From: Cellulomonas sp. S1-8
GTDB lineage: Bacteria; Actinomycetota; Actinomycetes; Actinomycetales; Cellulomonadaceae
Assembly: GCF_026184235.1 (NCBI RefSeq)
Contig: NZ_CP110806.1
Location: forward strand, 682,001-746,000
Direction: 5' to 3'
Length of the DNA: 64,000 bases
Within the stretch, counting starts at the first letter, position 1. Every line of letters begins with the position of its first letter. This document shows positions 24,072-32,732 of this stretch, one piece after another. The notes under the pieces were generated by a model. It was not told the DNA's origin and made no database searches. It saw nothing but the letters and a program-made list of their open reading frames with translations. The position numbers and the translations under genes are program-made.

Positions 24072-25538
24072 ATGACCTTCTTCACCGCTGACGGTCGTAC
24101 CGCCGTCGAGCACCGAGCAGGGCGGCTCCGACGGGTCACCCGCGGCCTGTACACCGACGACCTGACGACGCCCCTCGACGAGCAGGTGCGCCGGGGGTGG
24201 CGGGACGTCGCCGCGCTCACGGTGCCGGGCGCCGTCGTGACGGCACGTTCCGGCCCGACCGGGGCGCCGGTCGACGGTGTCCTGTTCGTCGCGGGTGGGC
24301 GGGCGCGCCCTCTCGTCCTGCCGGGACTCACCATCGTGTCGGTGCCGGGACCAGGTCCTGCACACGGCGACGTCCGGCTGGCCGACGCGCTGTGGTGGGC
24401 CACCGAGGCGCGATGGGTCGTCGACAACGCACGACCCAGCCGGGCCGTCGGTGGGCGGCCGCCCGCGACCCTGAGCCGAGCGGAGCTCCACGACCACGTC
24501 GCCCGCCTCGTCGCCTCCCGGGCGGCGGTGCAGGTGGACCGGGTGCTGGAGGCGGTCGCGCGCTACGCGGCGGACGCGGACCTGGTCGCGCAGGGCGAGT
24601 CCGTCGCCGTGTTCGTCGAGTCCGCCCGAGGCGGCCGTCCGACGGTGGAGACGGCGTCGACGGCGATGCGGTCGGCCCGGATCGGTCACGGTGTCGACGC
24701 CGCCCGGCTCGACACGCTCGCCCGGGTCGTGGGCCGGCTCGCGGACGTCCCGCCCCAGGTCCTGCCCGCCGCCCCCGGGTCCGTGACGCCGTTCTTCGAG
24801 GCGTACTTCTCCAACTTCATCGAAGGGACCGAGTTCACGGTCGACGAGGCCCGGCGGATCGTCGTCGAGCACCAGGTGCCCGACTCGCGGCCCGAGGACG
24901 CCCACGACGTCCTCGGCACGTACGCCGCGATCGTCGACGACGCGCTCGGCGGCGCGGTCACCCGTGATCCGGGCGACTTCGTGGAGCTCGTGCGCGCGCG
25001 CCACCGGCACGTCATGGAGGGACGGCCTGCGGCCGGGCCGGGCCGGTTCAAGGATCGCGCCAACCGCGCCGGGGTCACGGAGTTCGTCGCACCGCACCTC
25101 GTCGAGGGGACGTTGCGCGAGGGTTGGCGTCTCGCCGACGGCCTCCTCGACCCGTTCGCACGTGCGGTCTACGCGATGTTCCTCGTCAGCGAGGTCCACC
25201 CGTTCGCGGACGGCAACGGACGCGTCGCGCGCCTGACGATGAACGCCGAGCTGACCGCGCGAGCGGAGACGCGGGTCGTCCTGCCGACGATCCTGCGCGC
25301 GGACTACATGTCGGCCCTCGTCAAGGCGACGACGCACGCCGAACCCTCCGGCCTGGTCACCGTCCTGGGCTACGCGCGGCGCCACACCGCGCAGATGGAC
25401 TACGGCGGTTTCGACGCCGCGGTCCGGATGCTGACCGCCACCCATGCCTTCACCGATTCCCGCGAGGCCGAGCGTGGGGGGGTGCGCCTGCTGCTGCCGT
25501 CGGCGCTCGAGCCCGAGTGGCGCTACCCACCACCGTGA
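24072..25538 (+). CDS. Fic-domain protein with N-terminal AbiEi/winged-helix-like region
   Basis: 488 residues. The Fic core has HPFADGNGRVAR with catalytic His376, which normally transfers AMP from ATP to a hydroxyl on a target protein. The inhibitory motif S-x-x-x-E-G is present as SNFIEG (Ser247, Glu251) about 125 residues upstream, making it a class II, self-inhibited Fic. The first ~125 residues (FFTADGRTAVEHRAGRLRRVTRGLYTDD...) resemble the DNA-binding end of AbiEi-type proteins, suggesting autoregulation through the tandem repeats just upstream. A GGGAG Shine-Dalgarno supports the ATG. The target is unknown. Confidence 0.88.
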   Translation: MTFFTADGRTAVEHRAGRLRRVTRGLYTDDLTTPLDEQVRRGWRDVAALTVPGAVVTARSGPTGAPVDGVLFVAGGRARPLVLPGLTIVSVPGPGPAHGDVRLADALWWATEARWVVDNARPSRAVGGRPPATLSRAELHDHVARLVASRAAVQVDRVLEAVARYAADADLVAQGESVAVFVESARGGRPTVETASTAMRSARIGHGVDAARLDTLARVVGRLADVPPQVLPAAPGSVTPFFEAYFSNFIEGTEFTVDEARRIVVEHQVPDSRPEDAHDVLGTYAAIVDDALGGAVTRDPGDFVELVRARHRHVMEGRPAAGPGRFKDRANRAGVTEFVAPHLVEGTLREGWRLADGLLDPFARAVYAMFLVSEVHPFADGNGRVARLTMNAELTARAETRVVLPTILRADYMSALVKATTHAEPSGLVTVLGYARRHTAQMDYGGFDAAVRMLTATHAFTDSREAERGGVRLLLPSALEPEWRYPPP

Positions 25539-25780
25539 GCCGGTCCGCGCGTCGTGCTGCTGCCGAGATCGACCGCTCGCGGTGAGGGGTCGTGCCACCT
25601 GAGCCCCGGTCCCGCGGGCGGTCGGCGGGTGTTCGTGCAGGTGCGCGCCGCGCGCCGCGGAGCCCTCCGTTGTGCGCGGATCGAGGTCTGGCGATACGTT
25701 CGTCCAGGATGTGGCGTGCTCGCGCCTGCGGGGTGCCGGTGACGGTAGGTCGCGTGCCGGGCAGGACGTAGGGAGCAGAC

Positions 25781-27367
25781 ATGAGGGGCAAGGGCGGCAA
25801 CGTGGTCACGGAACCGGACACCGCGACGGACACGTCCGCGGCGACGGACGGCACGGACGCGGCAGCGCGACTGCCGCTGATCCTCGCCGAGGTCCGCGAG
25901 GACGGCACGGGCGAGATCTCGGTCGACGGCGTCCGCGAGACGATCGCGATGGCGGACCTCGCCGAGGCGGGGGCGGCGGTGACGTCGCGCATCGCCGCGA
26001 TCGCCGCGGACGCCGGGCGGCCCCTGCCGGTCGAGGTGCGTGACCCCGACGGGCTGTGGGCGCTGCTCATCCACCCCGACGGTCGCGTCGACGAGGCCGA
26101 CGAGTCGGACCTCGCGCCGCTGAGCGCACCGGTGCCCGTCGTGGCCGCCGCGTGGACGGAGCCGGACGCGCTGTCCACCCCGACGCCCGCGGTCCTGACG
26201 GGCGCGACACCCGTCGTCCCGACCGGCGCGACGCCCGTCGTCGCGGAGGCGCCGTCGGTCGTCGCGGAGGCGCCGTCGGTGATGTCGGCGCCCACCCCGG
26301 TCGCCCCGGACCCCGCCGGCGACGGGACGTACGCCGAGACGCGCGCCGAGAGCAGGACCGAGGCGCGCGCCGAGAGCAGGTCCGAGGCGCGCGGTGAGAC
26401 GCGGGCCGAGCGCCGGGCGTCGGACACGACGTCGCTGCCCACGCTCGACGACCTGCTCGCCGCCCGCCACCCGGCCCACGAGGGCCCCGCCGAGCGCGGC
26501 TGGCAGCGCACCGTACGGCGCCTGACGTTCGGCGCCGTCTCCCCGCGCCCCGGGACCGCCGAGCGCGCCCGGCGCTCGCAGATCGAGGCGATCCGTCGCA
26601 CGTTCGACGGTCCGCGCACGGTCGTCGTCGTCAACCCCAAGGGCGGCGCGCACAAGACGACCGCGACGATGCTCCTGGCCTCGACGTTCGGCCTGGCCCG
26701 CGGTGGCTACACGCTGGCGTGGGACAACAACGAGACGCGCGGCACGCTGGGCTGGCGGTCGTCGCACGGGGACCACACGCGCACCGCGGTGGACCTGCTG
26801 CACGCGCTGCCGGACCTGACGCAGCGCGGCACGCTGCGCATCGGCGACCTCGACGCGTTCGTCCGCACGCAGCAGGACGAGCAGTTCGACGTGCTCGCGT
26901 CCGACGAGAACGCGGCGTCGATCGAGAGCGTCGACGCGGCGTCGTACCGGTCGCTGCACGACGTGCTGACGCAGTTCTACCGCGTGCTCGTCGTCGACAC
27001 CGGCAACAACATGCGCGCCTCCAACTGGCAGGCCGCGGTGCAGTCGGCCGACCAGCTCGTCGTCGTCTCGACGCTCCGTGAGGACACCGCGCAGTCCGCC
27101 GCGTGGGCGCTGGACGCGCTGCGGGCGACGGGCCAGGAGGAGCTGGTGCGGCAGGCCGTGACGATCCTGTCGTTCCCCGAGCCGAAGGTCGACAAGGACC
27201 TGCGCCTGCGGCTGCGCTCGCACTTCGGTGCGCTGACGCGTGCCGTCGTCGAGGTCCCGCACGACAAGGCGCTCGTGACGGGTGGTCCCATCGACCACGC
27301 CGCGCTGCGCCCGGCGACGCGCGACGCGTGGCTGCGGGCGACGGCGATCGTGGCCGACGGGCTCTGA
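25781..27367 (+). CDS. ParA/MinD-like ATPase with N-terminal extension
   Basis: 528 residues. Residues ~30-105 form a small domain (LPLILAEVREDGTGEISVDGVRETIAM...LLIHPDGRV). A repeat-rich linker follows. The C-terminal ~270 residues are a deviant-Walker ATPase: NPKGGAHKTTATMLLAS (KGGxxKTT signature, but with His where Gly is usual), the WDNNETRGTLGWRS switch region, and VLVVDTGNN as Walker B. Such proteins position cargo or support secretion and partitioning; no ParB or secretion gene is adjacent. An AGGGAG Shine-Dalgarno precedes the ATG, and a TACGTT -10 box lies at 25695-25700. Confidence 0.85.
   Translation: MRGKGGNVVTEPDTATDTSAATDGTDAAARLPLILAEVREDGTGEISVDGVRETIAMADLAEAGAAVTSRIAAIAADAGRPLPVEVRDPDGLWALLIHPDGRVDEADESDLAPLSAPVPVVAAAWTEPDALSTPTPAVLTGATPVVPTGATPVVAEAPSVVAEAPSVMSAPTPVAPDPAGDGTYAETRAESRTEARAESRSEARGETRAERRASDTTSLPTLDDLLAARHPAHEGPAERGWQRTVRRLTFGAVSPRPGTAERARRSQIEAIRRTFDGPRTVVVVNPKGGAHKTTATMLLASTFGLARGGYTLAWDNNETRGTLGWRSSHGDHTRTAVDLLHALPDLTQRGTLRIGDLDAFVRTQQDEQFDVLASDENAASIESVDAASYRSLHDVLTQFYRVLVVDTGNNMRASNWQAAVQSADQLVVVSTLREDTAQSAAWALDALRATGQEELVRQAVTILSFPEPKVDKDLRLRLRSHFGALTRAVVEVPHDKALVTGGPIDHAALRPATRDAWLRATAIVADGL
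26237..26407 (+). repeat. In-frame minisatellites inside the ParA-like gene
   Basis: Two identical 21-bp units (26237-26257, 26258-26278) encode VVAEAPS twice. Further on, three diverged 24-bp units (26336-26359, 26360-26383, 26384-26407) encode ETRAESRT-like octapeptides. Both keep the frame. Confidence 0.88.
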
Positions 27368-27442
27368 CGAGCTCTGACAGCGCGGGCAGGGCGGCGCGAG
27401 CGGGCGGGCGGCGCGGGCGGGCGGTGACGGGTGCACGACGAC

Positions 27443-27472
27443 GTGCAAGATCCGCGCGTGCCACGACACCGG
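27443..27472 (+). promoter_or_regulatory. Candidate ECF-type promoter of the sigma-factor gene
   Basis: GTGCAAGA (27443-27450) followed five bases later by GCGTGCC. The same pair, with a four-base gap, precedes the next gene at 28170. Shared elements in front of an ECF sigma gene and its neighbour suggest autoregulation. The -10 element itself cannot be assigned with confidence. Confidence 0.4.
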
Positions 27473-27544
27473 GAGGGTGAGGGCGGTGGTCGCACCGCGC
27501 CGCCCGCACACCCGTCCGCCCGCACGCCCGACCCGGGAGCCGCA

Positions 27545-28120
27545 GTGCCCGCGCACCCTGAGCACGACACCGACGCCCACCCTGCCCCCGGCGCCGGCGA
27601 GGACGCCGCCGCCGACGGTCCGGATCCCGGCGCCGACGGTCCGCGCGACGCCGCGTGGTTCACGCGGCTCGTCCACGCGCACGCGACGGCCGTCCACCGG
27701 TACGTGGTGCGACGGGTCGGCCCGTCCGACGTCGAGGACCTCACCGCCGACGTCCTGACCGTGGCGTGGCGCCGACGCGCCGACGTGCCCGCGGGTGCGG
27801 AGCTGCCGTGGCTGTACCGCACGGCGGGGTACGTCGTCGCGAACCACCGGCGCAAGAGCCGACCCGTGCTCGTCGCCGACGTGCCGGAGGAGACCGACGC
27901 CGACGACCCCGCGCTGCGCGCCGTGCGCGACGAGACGGTCCGCACGGTGCTGGCCGGACTGTCGGCCCGCGACCGCGAGGTGCTGCTGCTGCACGCCTGG
28001 GAGGGCCTGACGGGCGAGGGGCTCGCGGCGGCCCTCGGCATCGGGCGTGGCGGGGCGGACGCGGCGCTGTCGCGCGCGCGGTCGCGGCTGCGGGCGGCGT
28101 TCGAGGCCGCCGGCGCCTGA
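27545..28120 (+). CDS. ECF-type RNA polymerase sigma factor
   Basis: 191 residues from the GTG at 27545, chosen because GGGAG precedes it by 5 bases and because the candidate promoter at 27443 lies upstream; an in-frame GTG at 27431 would overlap that promoter. Region 2 is AAWFTRLVHAHATAVHRYVVRRVGPSDVEDLTADVLTVAWRRRADVP; region 4 is GLSARDREVLLLHAWEGLTGEGLAAALGIGRGGADAALSRARSRLRAAF. The sequence before region 2 is Pro/Ala/Asp-rich. The downstream membrane protein is the likely regulator. Confidence 0.88.
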   Translation: MPAHPEHDTDAHPAPGAGEDAAADGPDPGADGPRDAAWFTRLVHAHATAVHRYVVRRVGPSDVEDLTADVLTVAWRRRADVPAGAELPWLYRTAGYVVANHRRKSRPVLVADVPEETDADDPALRAVRDETVRTVLAGLSARDREVLLLHAWEGLTGEGLAAALGIGRGGADAALSRARSRLRAAFEAAGA

Positions 28121-28169
28121 CCGGCCGGAGGACCGGCCGGAGGGGCTGGGGCGGCCGGACGACGGGCCG

Positions 28170-28200
28170 GTGCAAGACGCGGCGTGCCCGGCACACAGAC
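28170..28200 (+). promoter_or_regulatory. Second copy of the GTGCAAGA / GCGTGCC element
   Basis: GTGCAAGA at 28170-28177 with GCGTGCC four bases later, about 75 bp before the ATG of the membrane partner gene. It pairs with the copy at 27443. Confidence 0.4.
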
Positions 28201-28244
28201 GGGGTAGAACCCGATCGGGCCCGCACGCCCCCCAGGAGGACCAG

Positions 28245-29900
28245 ATGACCGACCCCCGCGACCCCCGCGCCACCCCGACCCCCGGCGACGACCCGCGCGA
28301 CGCCGTCGCCGCCGACCGGTCGATGACGGCGCCGGGCGGTGCGCCGGACGACGCGCCGTACGACGCGACGGGCCGCGCGTCCGACGCCGCCGTGGCCCGC
28401 GTGCGGGCCGCCGACCCGGCCGTCGGCGCCACGCCGGACACCGCCCGGCTGCACTCCCACCTCGCCGACGCGACGGGCGTGGCGTTCGGCGCGGACGCCG
28501 CGACCGCGACGTCGGGCGCCGCGGCCACCGGTGCGGCACCGCCCGCGGACGAGCTTGCCGCCGCACGTGCGCGGCGCGGAGTCCCCGCGCGCTGGCTGCA
28601 GGTCGCCGCCGTCGCGGCGGGTGTCGCCCTGGTCGGCAGCGGCGGGTACGCGGTCGGCGCCGCCGGGACGGACGACCCCGCGGCGCCGCCGATCGCGCTG
28701 CAGGGCGCCGCCGGGGCCCAGGGCGCCGGCGCCGGTCTGGGAGCACCGGAGAGCGCCATGGCCTCGAGCGACGCGATGACCAGCAGGATCGCACCCGGCT
28801 GGTTCGGGGGCCGGACGGTCTTCACCGGCAGCGGGCTGGAGGGCGCTGCCGGGTCGGCGCGCGCGTGGACGTTCGACGCGTCGTCGGCGGCGACCGCCGC
28901 GACGACGGCACGCGTGGCCGCGGTGCTGGGCGTCGCGGGCGAGCCGCGGCAGGAGTGGGGGCAGTGGGTCGTCGGTGCGAACGACGGCATGGGCGCGAGC
29001 GTGCAGGTCGGCATCGACGGGCAGGCGCACATGTGGTTCTACGACCGGGCGTGGGACCCGTCGCTGTGCAGCAGCGGCCTGCCCGAGACCCTCGACGGCA
29101 GTGGTGCCGGCGGTGCCGAGCCGGGCGTCGTCGAGCCGGACCTGGCGGAGCCGGACGTGGCCGTGGACCCGGTCCCGGCCGTCGAGCCGGTGCCCGCGCC
29201 CGGCGACGCCCGCACCCTGCCCGACGACCAGGCGATGTCCGAGCCGGCCCTGCCGCAGGACCCGCCCCCGGCCGACCCCAGCGTGTGCGACCCCGCGAGC
29301 ACCCCCACGGGAGACGCGGCGATCGCGGCGGCGCGCGACCTGATGTCGCGCCTCGGCGTCCCCTCCGACGGGTACGAGCTCACGGTGTCCGACGACACGG
29401 GCATCCCCGGGCTCGTGAGCGTGACGGGCGCGCAGGTCGTCGACGGCACGCAGACCGGGCTGGGCTGGTCGGTCCAGCTCGCCGGGACGGGCGTGCAGTC
29501 CGTGTCCGGCCCGCTGGCCTCGCTCGTCGAGCTCGGGACGTACGACCACATCAGCGCGGACGAGGCCGTCGAGCGGCTGAACGACCCGCGGTTCGGGGCG
29601 TCGTACGGCGGCATGATGCCGCTGGCCGCGCGGTCGGGGGAGATGCTGGCCGACGACTCCGCGACGATGGAGGCGCCCGCCGACGAGCCCACGGTGCCGC
29701 CGGTGCCCTCGGCCGGCGACCCCGTGGCGTGGCCCGTGCAGGAGGTGACGCTCACCGGTGCGCGGCTCGGCGTGACCCTGCTGGGGACGCCCACGGGCGC
29801 GAGCCTGCTCGTGCCCGCCTGGGAGCTGACGGACGCCGACGGCGCCACGTGGAGCGTCATCGCGGTCGTCGAGGAGCAGCTGGACCTGAGCGTGGGCTGA
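28245..29900 (+). CDS. Single-pass membrane protein, probable partner or regulator of the ECF sigma factor
   Basis: 551 residues. A ~115-residue cytoplasmic part contains an arginine-rich segment before one membrane helix (about 118-140: LQVAAVAAGVALVGSGGYAVG). A ~400-residue outer part follows, with a Pro/Asp/Glu linker near 290-340. Anti-sigma factors often have this topology, but the zinc motif HxxxCxxC is absent, so the role is inferred from position only. The ATG has a near-ideal AGGAGGA Shine-Dalgarno; the longer frame upstream is not coding. The outer domain repeats the theme G-x-P-x-D-G-Y-E-L-x-V; no family recognised. Confidence 0.72.
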   Translation: MTDPRDPRATPTPGDDPRDAVAADRSMTAPGGAPDDAPYDATGRASDAAVARVRAADPAVGATPDTARLHSHLADATGVAFGADAATATSGAAATGAAPPADELAAARARRGVPARWLQVAAVAAGVALVGSGGYAVGAAGTDDPAAPPIALQGAAGAQGAGAGLGAPESAMASSDAMTSRIAPGWFGGRTVFTGSGLEGAAGSARAWTFDASSAATAATTARVAAVLGVAGEPRQEWGQWVVGANDGMGASVQVGIDGQAHMWFYDRAWDPSLCSSGLPETLDGSGAGGAEPGVVEPDLAEPDVAVDPVPAVEPVPAPGDARTLPDDQAMSEPALPQDPPPADPSVCDPASTPTGDAAIAAARDLMSRLGVPSDGYELTVSDDTGIPGLVSVTGAQVVDGTQTGLGWSVQLAGTGVQSVSGPLASLVELGTYDHISADEAVERLNDPRFGASYGGMMPLAARSGEMLADDSATMEAPADEPTVPPVPSAGDPVAWPVQEVTLTGARLGVTLLGTPTGASLLVPAWELTDADGATWSVIAVVEEQLDLSVG

Positions 29901-29930
29901 CGCGCCCTCGTGGCTGTCGGCGGCGCTCGG

Positions 29931-29936
29931 TAGCGT
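29931..29936 (+). promoter_or_regulatory. -10 box of a leaderless promoter (exonuclease gene)
   Basis: TAGCGT, then GCCTCC, then the ATG at 29943. Confidence 0.6.
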
Positions 29937-29942
29937 GCCTCC

Positions 29943-30926
29943 ATGACCGCCACCGCCGGCCCCGCCGGACGTCTGCTCCTGCTCGACTCCGCGTCGCTGT
30001 ACTTCCGGGCGTTCTTCGGGGTCCCGGACTCGGTGCGCGCACCCGACGGGACGCCCGTCAACGCGGTGCGCGGGCTGCTGGAGATGGTTGCGCGGCTCGT
30101 CGTCGACCACCGCCCGACGCGCCTGGTGGCGTGCTGGGACGAGGACTGGCGGCCGGCGTTCCGCGTCGACGCGCTGCCGTCGTACAAGGCGCACCGCGTC
30201 GCGCACGAGGTGCCGGGCACCACCGGTGCCGAGGAGGTGCCGGACGCGCTGACGGCGCAGGTGCCCGTGATCGTCGAGGTGCTCGCGGCGCTCGGGATCC
30301 CGCGGCTGGGCGCGGCGGGGTACGAGGCCGACGACGTCATCGGCACGCTCGTCGCGCGCGAGGCGGCCCGCCCGGCGGGCACGCGTGCCGCGGTCGACGT
30401 CGTCACGGGCGACCGGGACCTCTTCCAGCTCGTCGACGACGCCGTGCCGGTGCGCGTGCTCTACCCCGTGAAGGGCGTCAAGGAGCTGCTGATCGTCGAC
30501 CAGTCGGTGCTCGAGGAGAAGTACGGCGTGCCCACCGGCCGGGCGTACGCCGACATGGCGGTGCTGCGCGGCGACCCGAGCGACGGGCTGCCCGGCGTCC
30601 CCGGGATCGGGGAGAAGACCGCGGCGACGCTGCTGGGCCGCTACGGCACCCTCGAGGGCGTGCTCGCGGCCCGCGACGCGGGGGACCGCGGGCTGACGGC
30701 GACCCAGCGGACCCGGCTCACGGACGCCGCGGACTACCTGGCCGTCGCGCCGCTCGTCGTCACCGTCGCCCCCGACGCGCCCGTCGCCGACGTCGACGAC
30801 CGGCTGCCGACCACGCCGGCGGACCCCGACGCGCTGGTCGCGCTCGCGGAGCGCTGGGGGATCGCGTCCAGCGTGCGACGCCTCGTCGACGTCCTCACCG
30901 ACGCCGCCGCGCGCCGCGCCACCTGA
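29943..30926 (+). CDS. Stand-alone 5'-3' exonuclease (PolA N-terminal/FEN-like)
   Basis: 327 residues. Acidic metal ligands are seen in LLLLDSASLYFRAFF, the YEADDVIGTL motif and VTGDRDLFQLV. The helix-3-turn-helix DNA-binding motif is RGDPSDGLPGVPGIGEKTAATLL. It equals the N-terminal nuclease domain of DNA polymerase I without the polymerase and should process flaps or RNA primers; stand-alone copies are widespread in Actinobacteria. Own leaderless promoter, so not co-transcribed with the upstream membrane protein. Confidence 0.92.
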   Translation: MTATAGPAGRLLLLDSASLYFRAFFGVPDSVRAPDGTPVNAVRGLLEMVARLVVDHRPTRLVACWDEDWRPAFRVDALPSYKAHRVAHEVPGTTGAEEVPDALTAQVPVIVEVLAALGIPRLGAAGYEADDVIGTLVAREAARPAGTRAAVDVVTGDRDLFQLVDDAVPVRVLYPVKGVKELLIVDQSVLEEKYGVPTGRAYADMAVLRGDPSDGLPGVPGIGEKTAATLLGRYGTLEGVLAARDAGDRGLTATQRTRLTDAADYLAVAPLVVTVAPDAPVADVDDRLPTTPADPDALVALAERWGIASSVRRLVDVLTDAAARRAT

Positions 30927-31028
30927 GCCCACAGCCACCGGCGAGCGCGGCACACGACCGTCGAGCGCAGGGGAGACGACTACCGCGCTGGGCCGTCGAC
31001 TACCGCGCGCGGTGGGACGGAGCGGGAC

Positions 31029-31565
31029 TCAGTCGGCGGCGGGTGCGTCGAGGACCCAGATGTTCGTCCCCGCGGCGCGCCAGCCCTCGGCGGGGTCGGG
31101 CGCCGGCGCCTCGTCGGTCCCGAGGCGCACGCGTGAGCCGTCCGCGCCCGTGAGCGTCACGGTCGCGGCGGCGGCGGACGCGACGCACACGGCACGAGCC
31201 GCGTCACCGTCCGGCACGACGACGAGGCACAGGTCACCGTTCCACCGCAGAGCCGCGTAGTGCTGGCCGGCCGTCGTGCGGACCGCGAACCGCGAGCTCG
31301 ACGGGTCGATGCCCGTCTCGTCGACGACGCCGGCCGTCAGCTCGTCCGTCGGCTGCGCCTCGCGGGTGAGCAGCCCCACGGACATCGGCTCCGCGGCAGG
31401 CCCACCCGAACCGCCGACCGCCAGGAGCCACACGACCCCCGAGGCGACCAGCAGGGCGGCGACCACGAGCACGACGACGACCCGCGCACCGCGGCGCGGG
31501 GGGTCGGACTCGTGCTGGTCAGCGTCGACCAGCTCGAAGATGCCGGTGTCGTCGAACGTCGTCAC
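31029..31565 (-). CDS. Small single-pass membrane protein of unknown function
   Basis: 178 residues: a short acidic cytoplasmic N-terminus, one membrane helix (about 28-50: VVVVLVVAALLVASGVVWLLAV) and an outer domain with two cysteines (GDLCLVVV and AVCVAS) that could form a disulfide. I do not recognise a family. GTG start next to a leaderless -10 box. Convergent with the exonuclease gene across 102 bp that holds two copies of CGACTACCGCGC. Confidence 0.7.
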   Translation of the reverse strand: MTTFDDTGIFELVDADQHESDPPRRGARVVVVLVVAALLVASGVVWLLAVGGSGGPAAEPMSVGLLTREAQPTDELTAGVVDETGIDPSSSRFAVRTTAGQHYAALRWNGDLCLVVVPDGDAARAVCVASAAAATVTLTGADGSRVRLGTDEAPAPDPAEGWRAAGTNIWVLDAPAAD

Positions 31566-31571
31566 CGCACC

Positions 31572-31577
31572 AGTATC
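31572..31577 (-). promoter_or_regulatory. -10 box of a leaderless promoter (membrane protein, minus strand)
   Basis: On the minus strand GATACT, then GGTGCG, then the GTG at 31565. Confidence 0.55.
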
Positions 31578-31640
31578 GGCACGTCCGGTGCCCGACGTGA
31601 GCCGACTCGCGGCTAATCGTCCCTTCCGTGCACCGAACGC

Positions 31641-31681
31641 GGGCCCCAGCGCCTCGCGGGGGACGGCGAGGCGCCGGGCCC
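31641..31681 (-). terminator. GC-rich hairpin after the second DUF3806 gene
   Basis: GCGCCTCGC (31649-31657) pairs with GCGAGGCGC (31666-31674), extended by GGGCCC on both sides with a small bulge. It lies 17 bp beyond the stop codon. Confidence 0.65.
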
Positions 31682-31697
31682 ACGGGCCGGTGGGACG

Positions 31698-32630
31698 TCA
31701 GACGTCGGTGGGCGTGAGGTCCGGCACGACGCCGCGCACGACGTTCGCGAGGTGCGTGATGAACCAGCCGGGCGCCGCCGCCTGCCAGGACTGCGCGACG
31801 GCCGCGATCGGGTACACGAGCACCTCGGGGTCCTCGCGTGCCAGGACGATCTCCGTGCCGAAGCGGTCCGCGCAGGTCGCCCACCCCAGGTCGGGTGCCT
31901 CGGCGCACACCAGGTCGCCGAGCGCGACACCGAACGCGTCGGCCAGCGGGCCCGGGTCCGGCGGGTCCTCCGCGTCCCGCCACTGCGCACGCACGCGGTC
32001 GAACAGCGCGCCGACGGCCGCGGCGTCCGTGGTGTCGGGGCACAGGTCGCCGATCAGCGCGCGCTGCTGCGCGAGGAAGATGCGCTCGGCCGGGTTCAGC
32101 TCGTCGATCCGGTGCCGCGTGTCGGACAGTGCGGCGGCCACGGGGCCGACCACGTCGACGGGTGCCGCGTCGGGGGAGGACGCGGCGTCGTCCGGTGCGT
32201 CCTCGTCCGGTGCGTCCTCGTCCGGTGCGTCCTCGTCGCCCGCGACGTCCGAGGCTTCGCCCTCAGGGGCCGCCGTGTCCTCGGCGTCCTCGTCGACCGC
32301 CGTCTCGTCGACCGCCGTCTCGTCGACCGCCGTCTCGTCGACCGCCGTCTCGTTGACCGCCGTCTCGTCGCCCGCCGACCCCTCGCCCGCCGCTTCGTCG
32401 CCCGCCGACGCCTCAGCCGGGGGTTCGTCCCCCGGATCCTCGGCCCCGTCCTCGATGTCCGGCACCTCCGCGAGATGCTCGACCACGCGCAGCAGCGCGA
32501 CCTCGTCCACGGTGCGGCCCGCCTCCACGGTGACGTCCGCCGCACCCGCGGGTACGGGTGCATCGGCTGGTCCGTGGGGTGTGGGCAGCACGGATCCGCT
32601 CCCTTGCGGTGTCCGTCGGTCCAGTCCCAT
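31698..32630 (-). CDS. DUF3806 protein with acidic repeat region
   Basis: 310 residues from the ATG at 32630. The N-terminal half is acidic and repetitive: five DETAV-type pentapeptides and three DEDAP-type pentapeptides. The C-terminal ~140 residues are a clear DUF3806: LNPAERIFLAQQRALIGDL, then LADAFGVALGDLVCAEAPDLGWATCADRFGTEIVLAREDPEVLVYPIAAVAQ. No export signal. It shares its domain with the gene at 11670-13304, where the domain is N-terminal. Function unknown. Confidence 0.82.
   Translation of the reverse strand: MGLDRRTPQGSGSVLPTPHGPADAPVPAGAADVTVEAGRTVDEVALLRVVEHLAEVPDIEDGAEDPGDEPPAEASAGDEAAGEGSAGDETAVNETAVDETAVDETAVDETAVDEDAEDTAAPEGEASDVAGDEDAPDEDAPDEDAPDDAASSPDAAPVDVVGPVAAALSDTRHRIDELNPAERIFLAQQRALIGDLCPDTTDAAAVGALFDRVRAQWRDAEDPPDPGPLADAFGVALGDLVCAEAPDLGWATCADRFGTEIVLAREDPEVLVYPIAAVAQSWQAAAPGWFITHLANVVRGVVPDLTPTDV
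32188..32232 (-). repeat. Three 15-bp in-frame repeats
   Basis: Three tandem units TCGTCCGGTGCGTCC inside the second DUF3806 gene, encoding DEDAP-type pentapeptides on the minus strand. Confidence 0.9.
32295..32369 (-). repeat. Five 15-bp in-frame repeats
   Basis: Five tandem units GACCGCCGTCTCGTC (one with a T for C change), encoding DETAV, with one NETAV, on the minus strand. Confidence 0.92.
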
Positions 32631-32672
32631 GTGGGGACAATCGGTCGCAGGGGGGTGCGCCTTGACACGCCG

Positions 32673-32714
32673 GAGCGGGTGTCGCCCGGACGGACGCCCG
32701 GTCGACACCCGCTC
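32673..32714 (-). terminator. 12-bp hairpin after the subtilase gene
   Basis: GAGCGGGTGTCG (32673-32684) pairs perfectly with CGACACCCGCTC (32703-32714) across an 18-base loop. It ends 19 bp from the subtilase stop codon. Confidence 0.7.
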
Positions 32715-32732
32715 GTCGGCGGTCTGCGGGCG

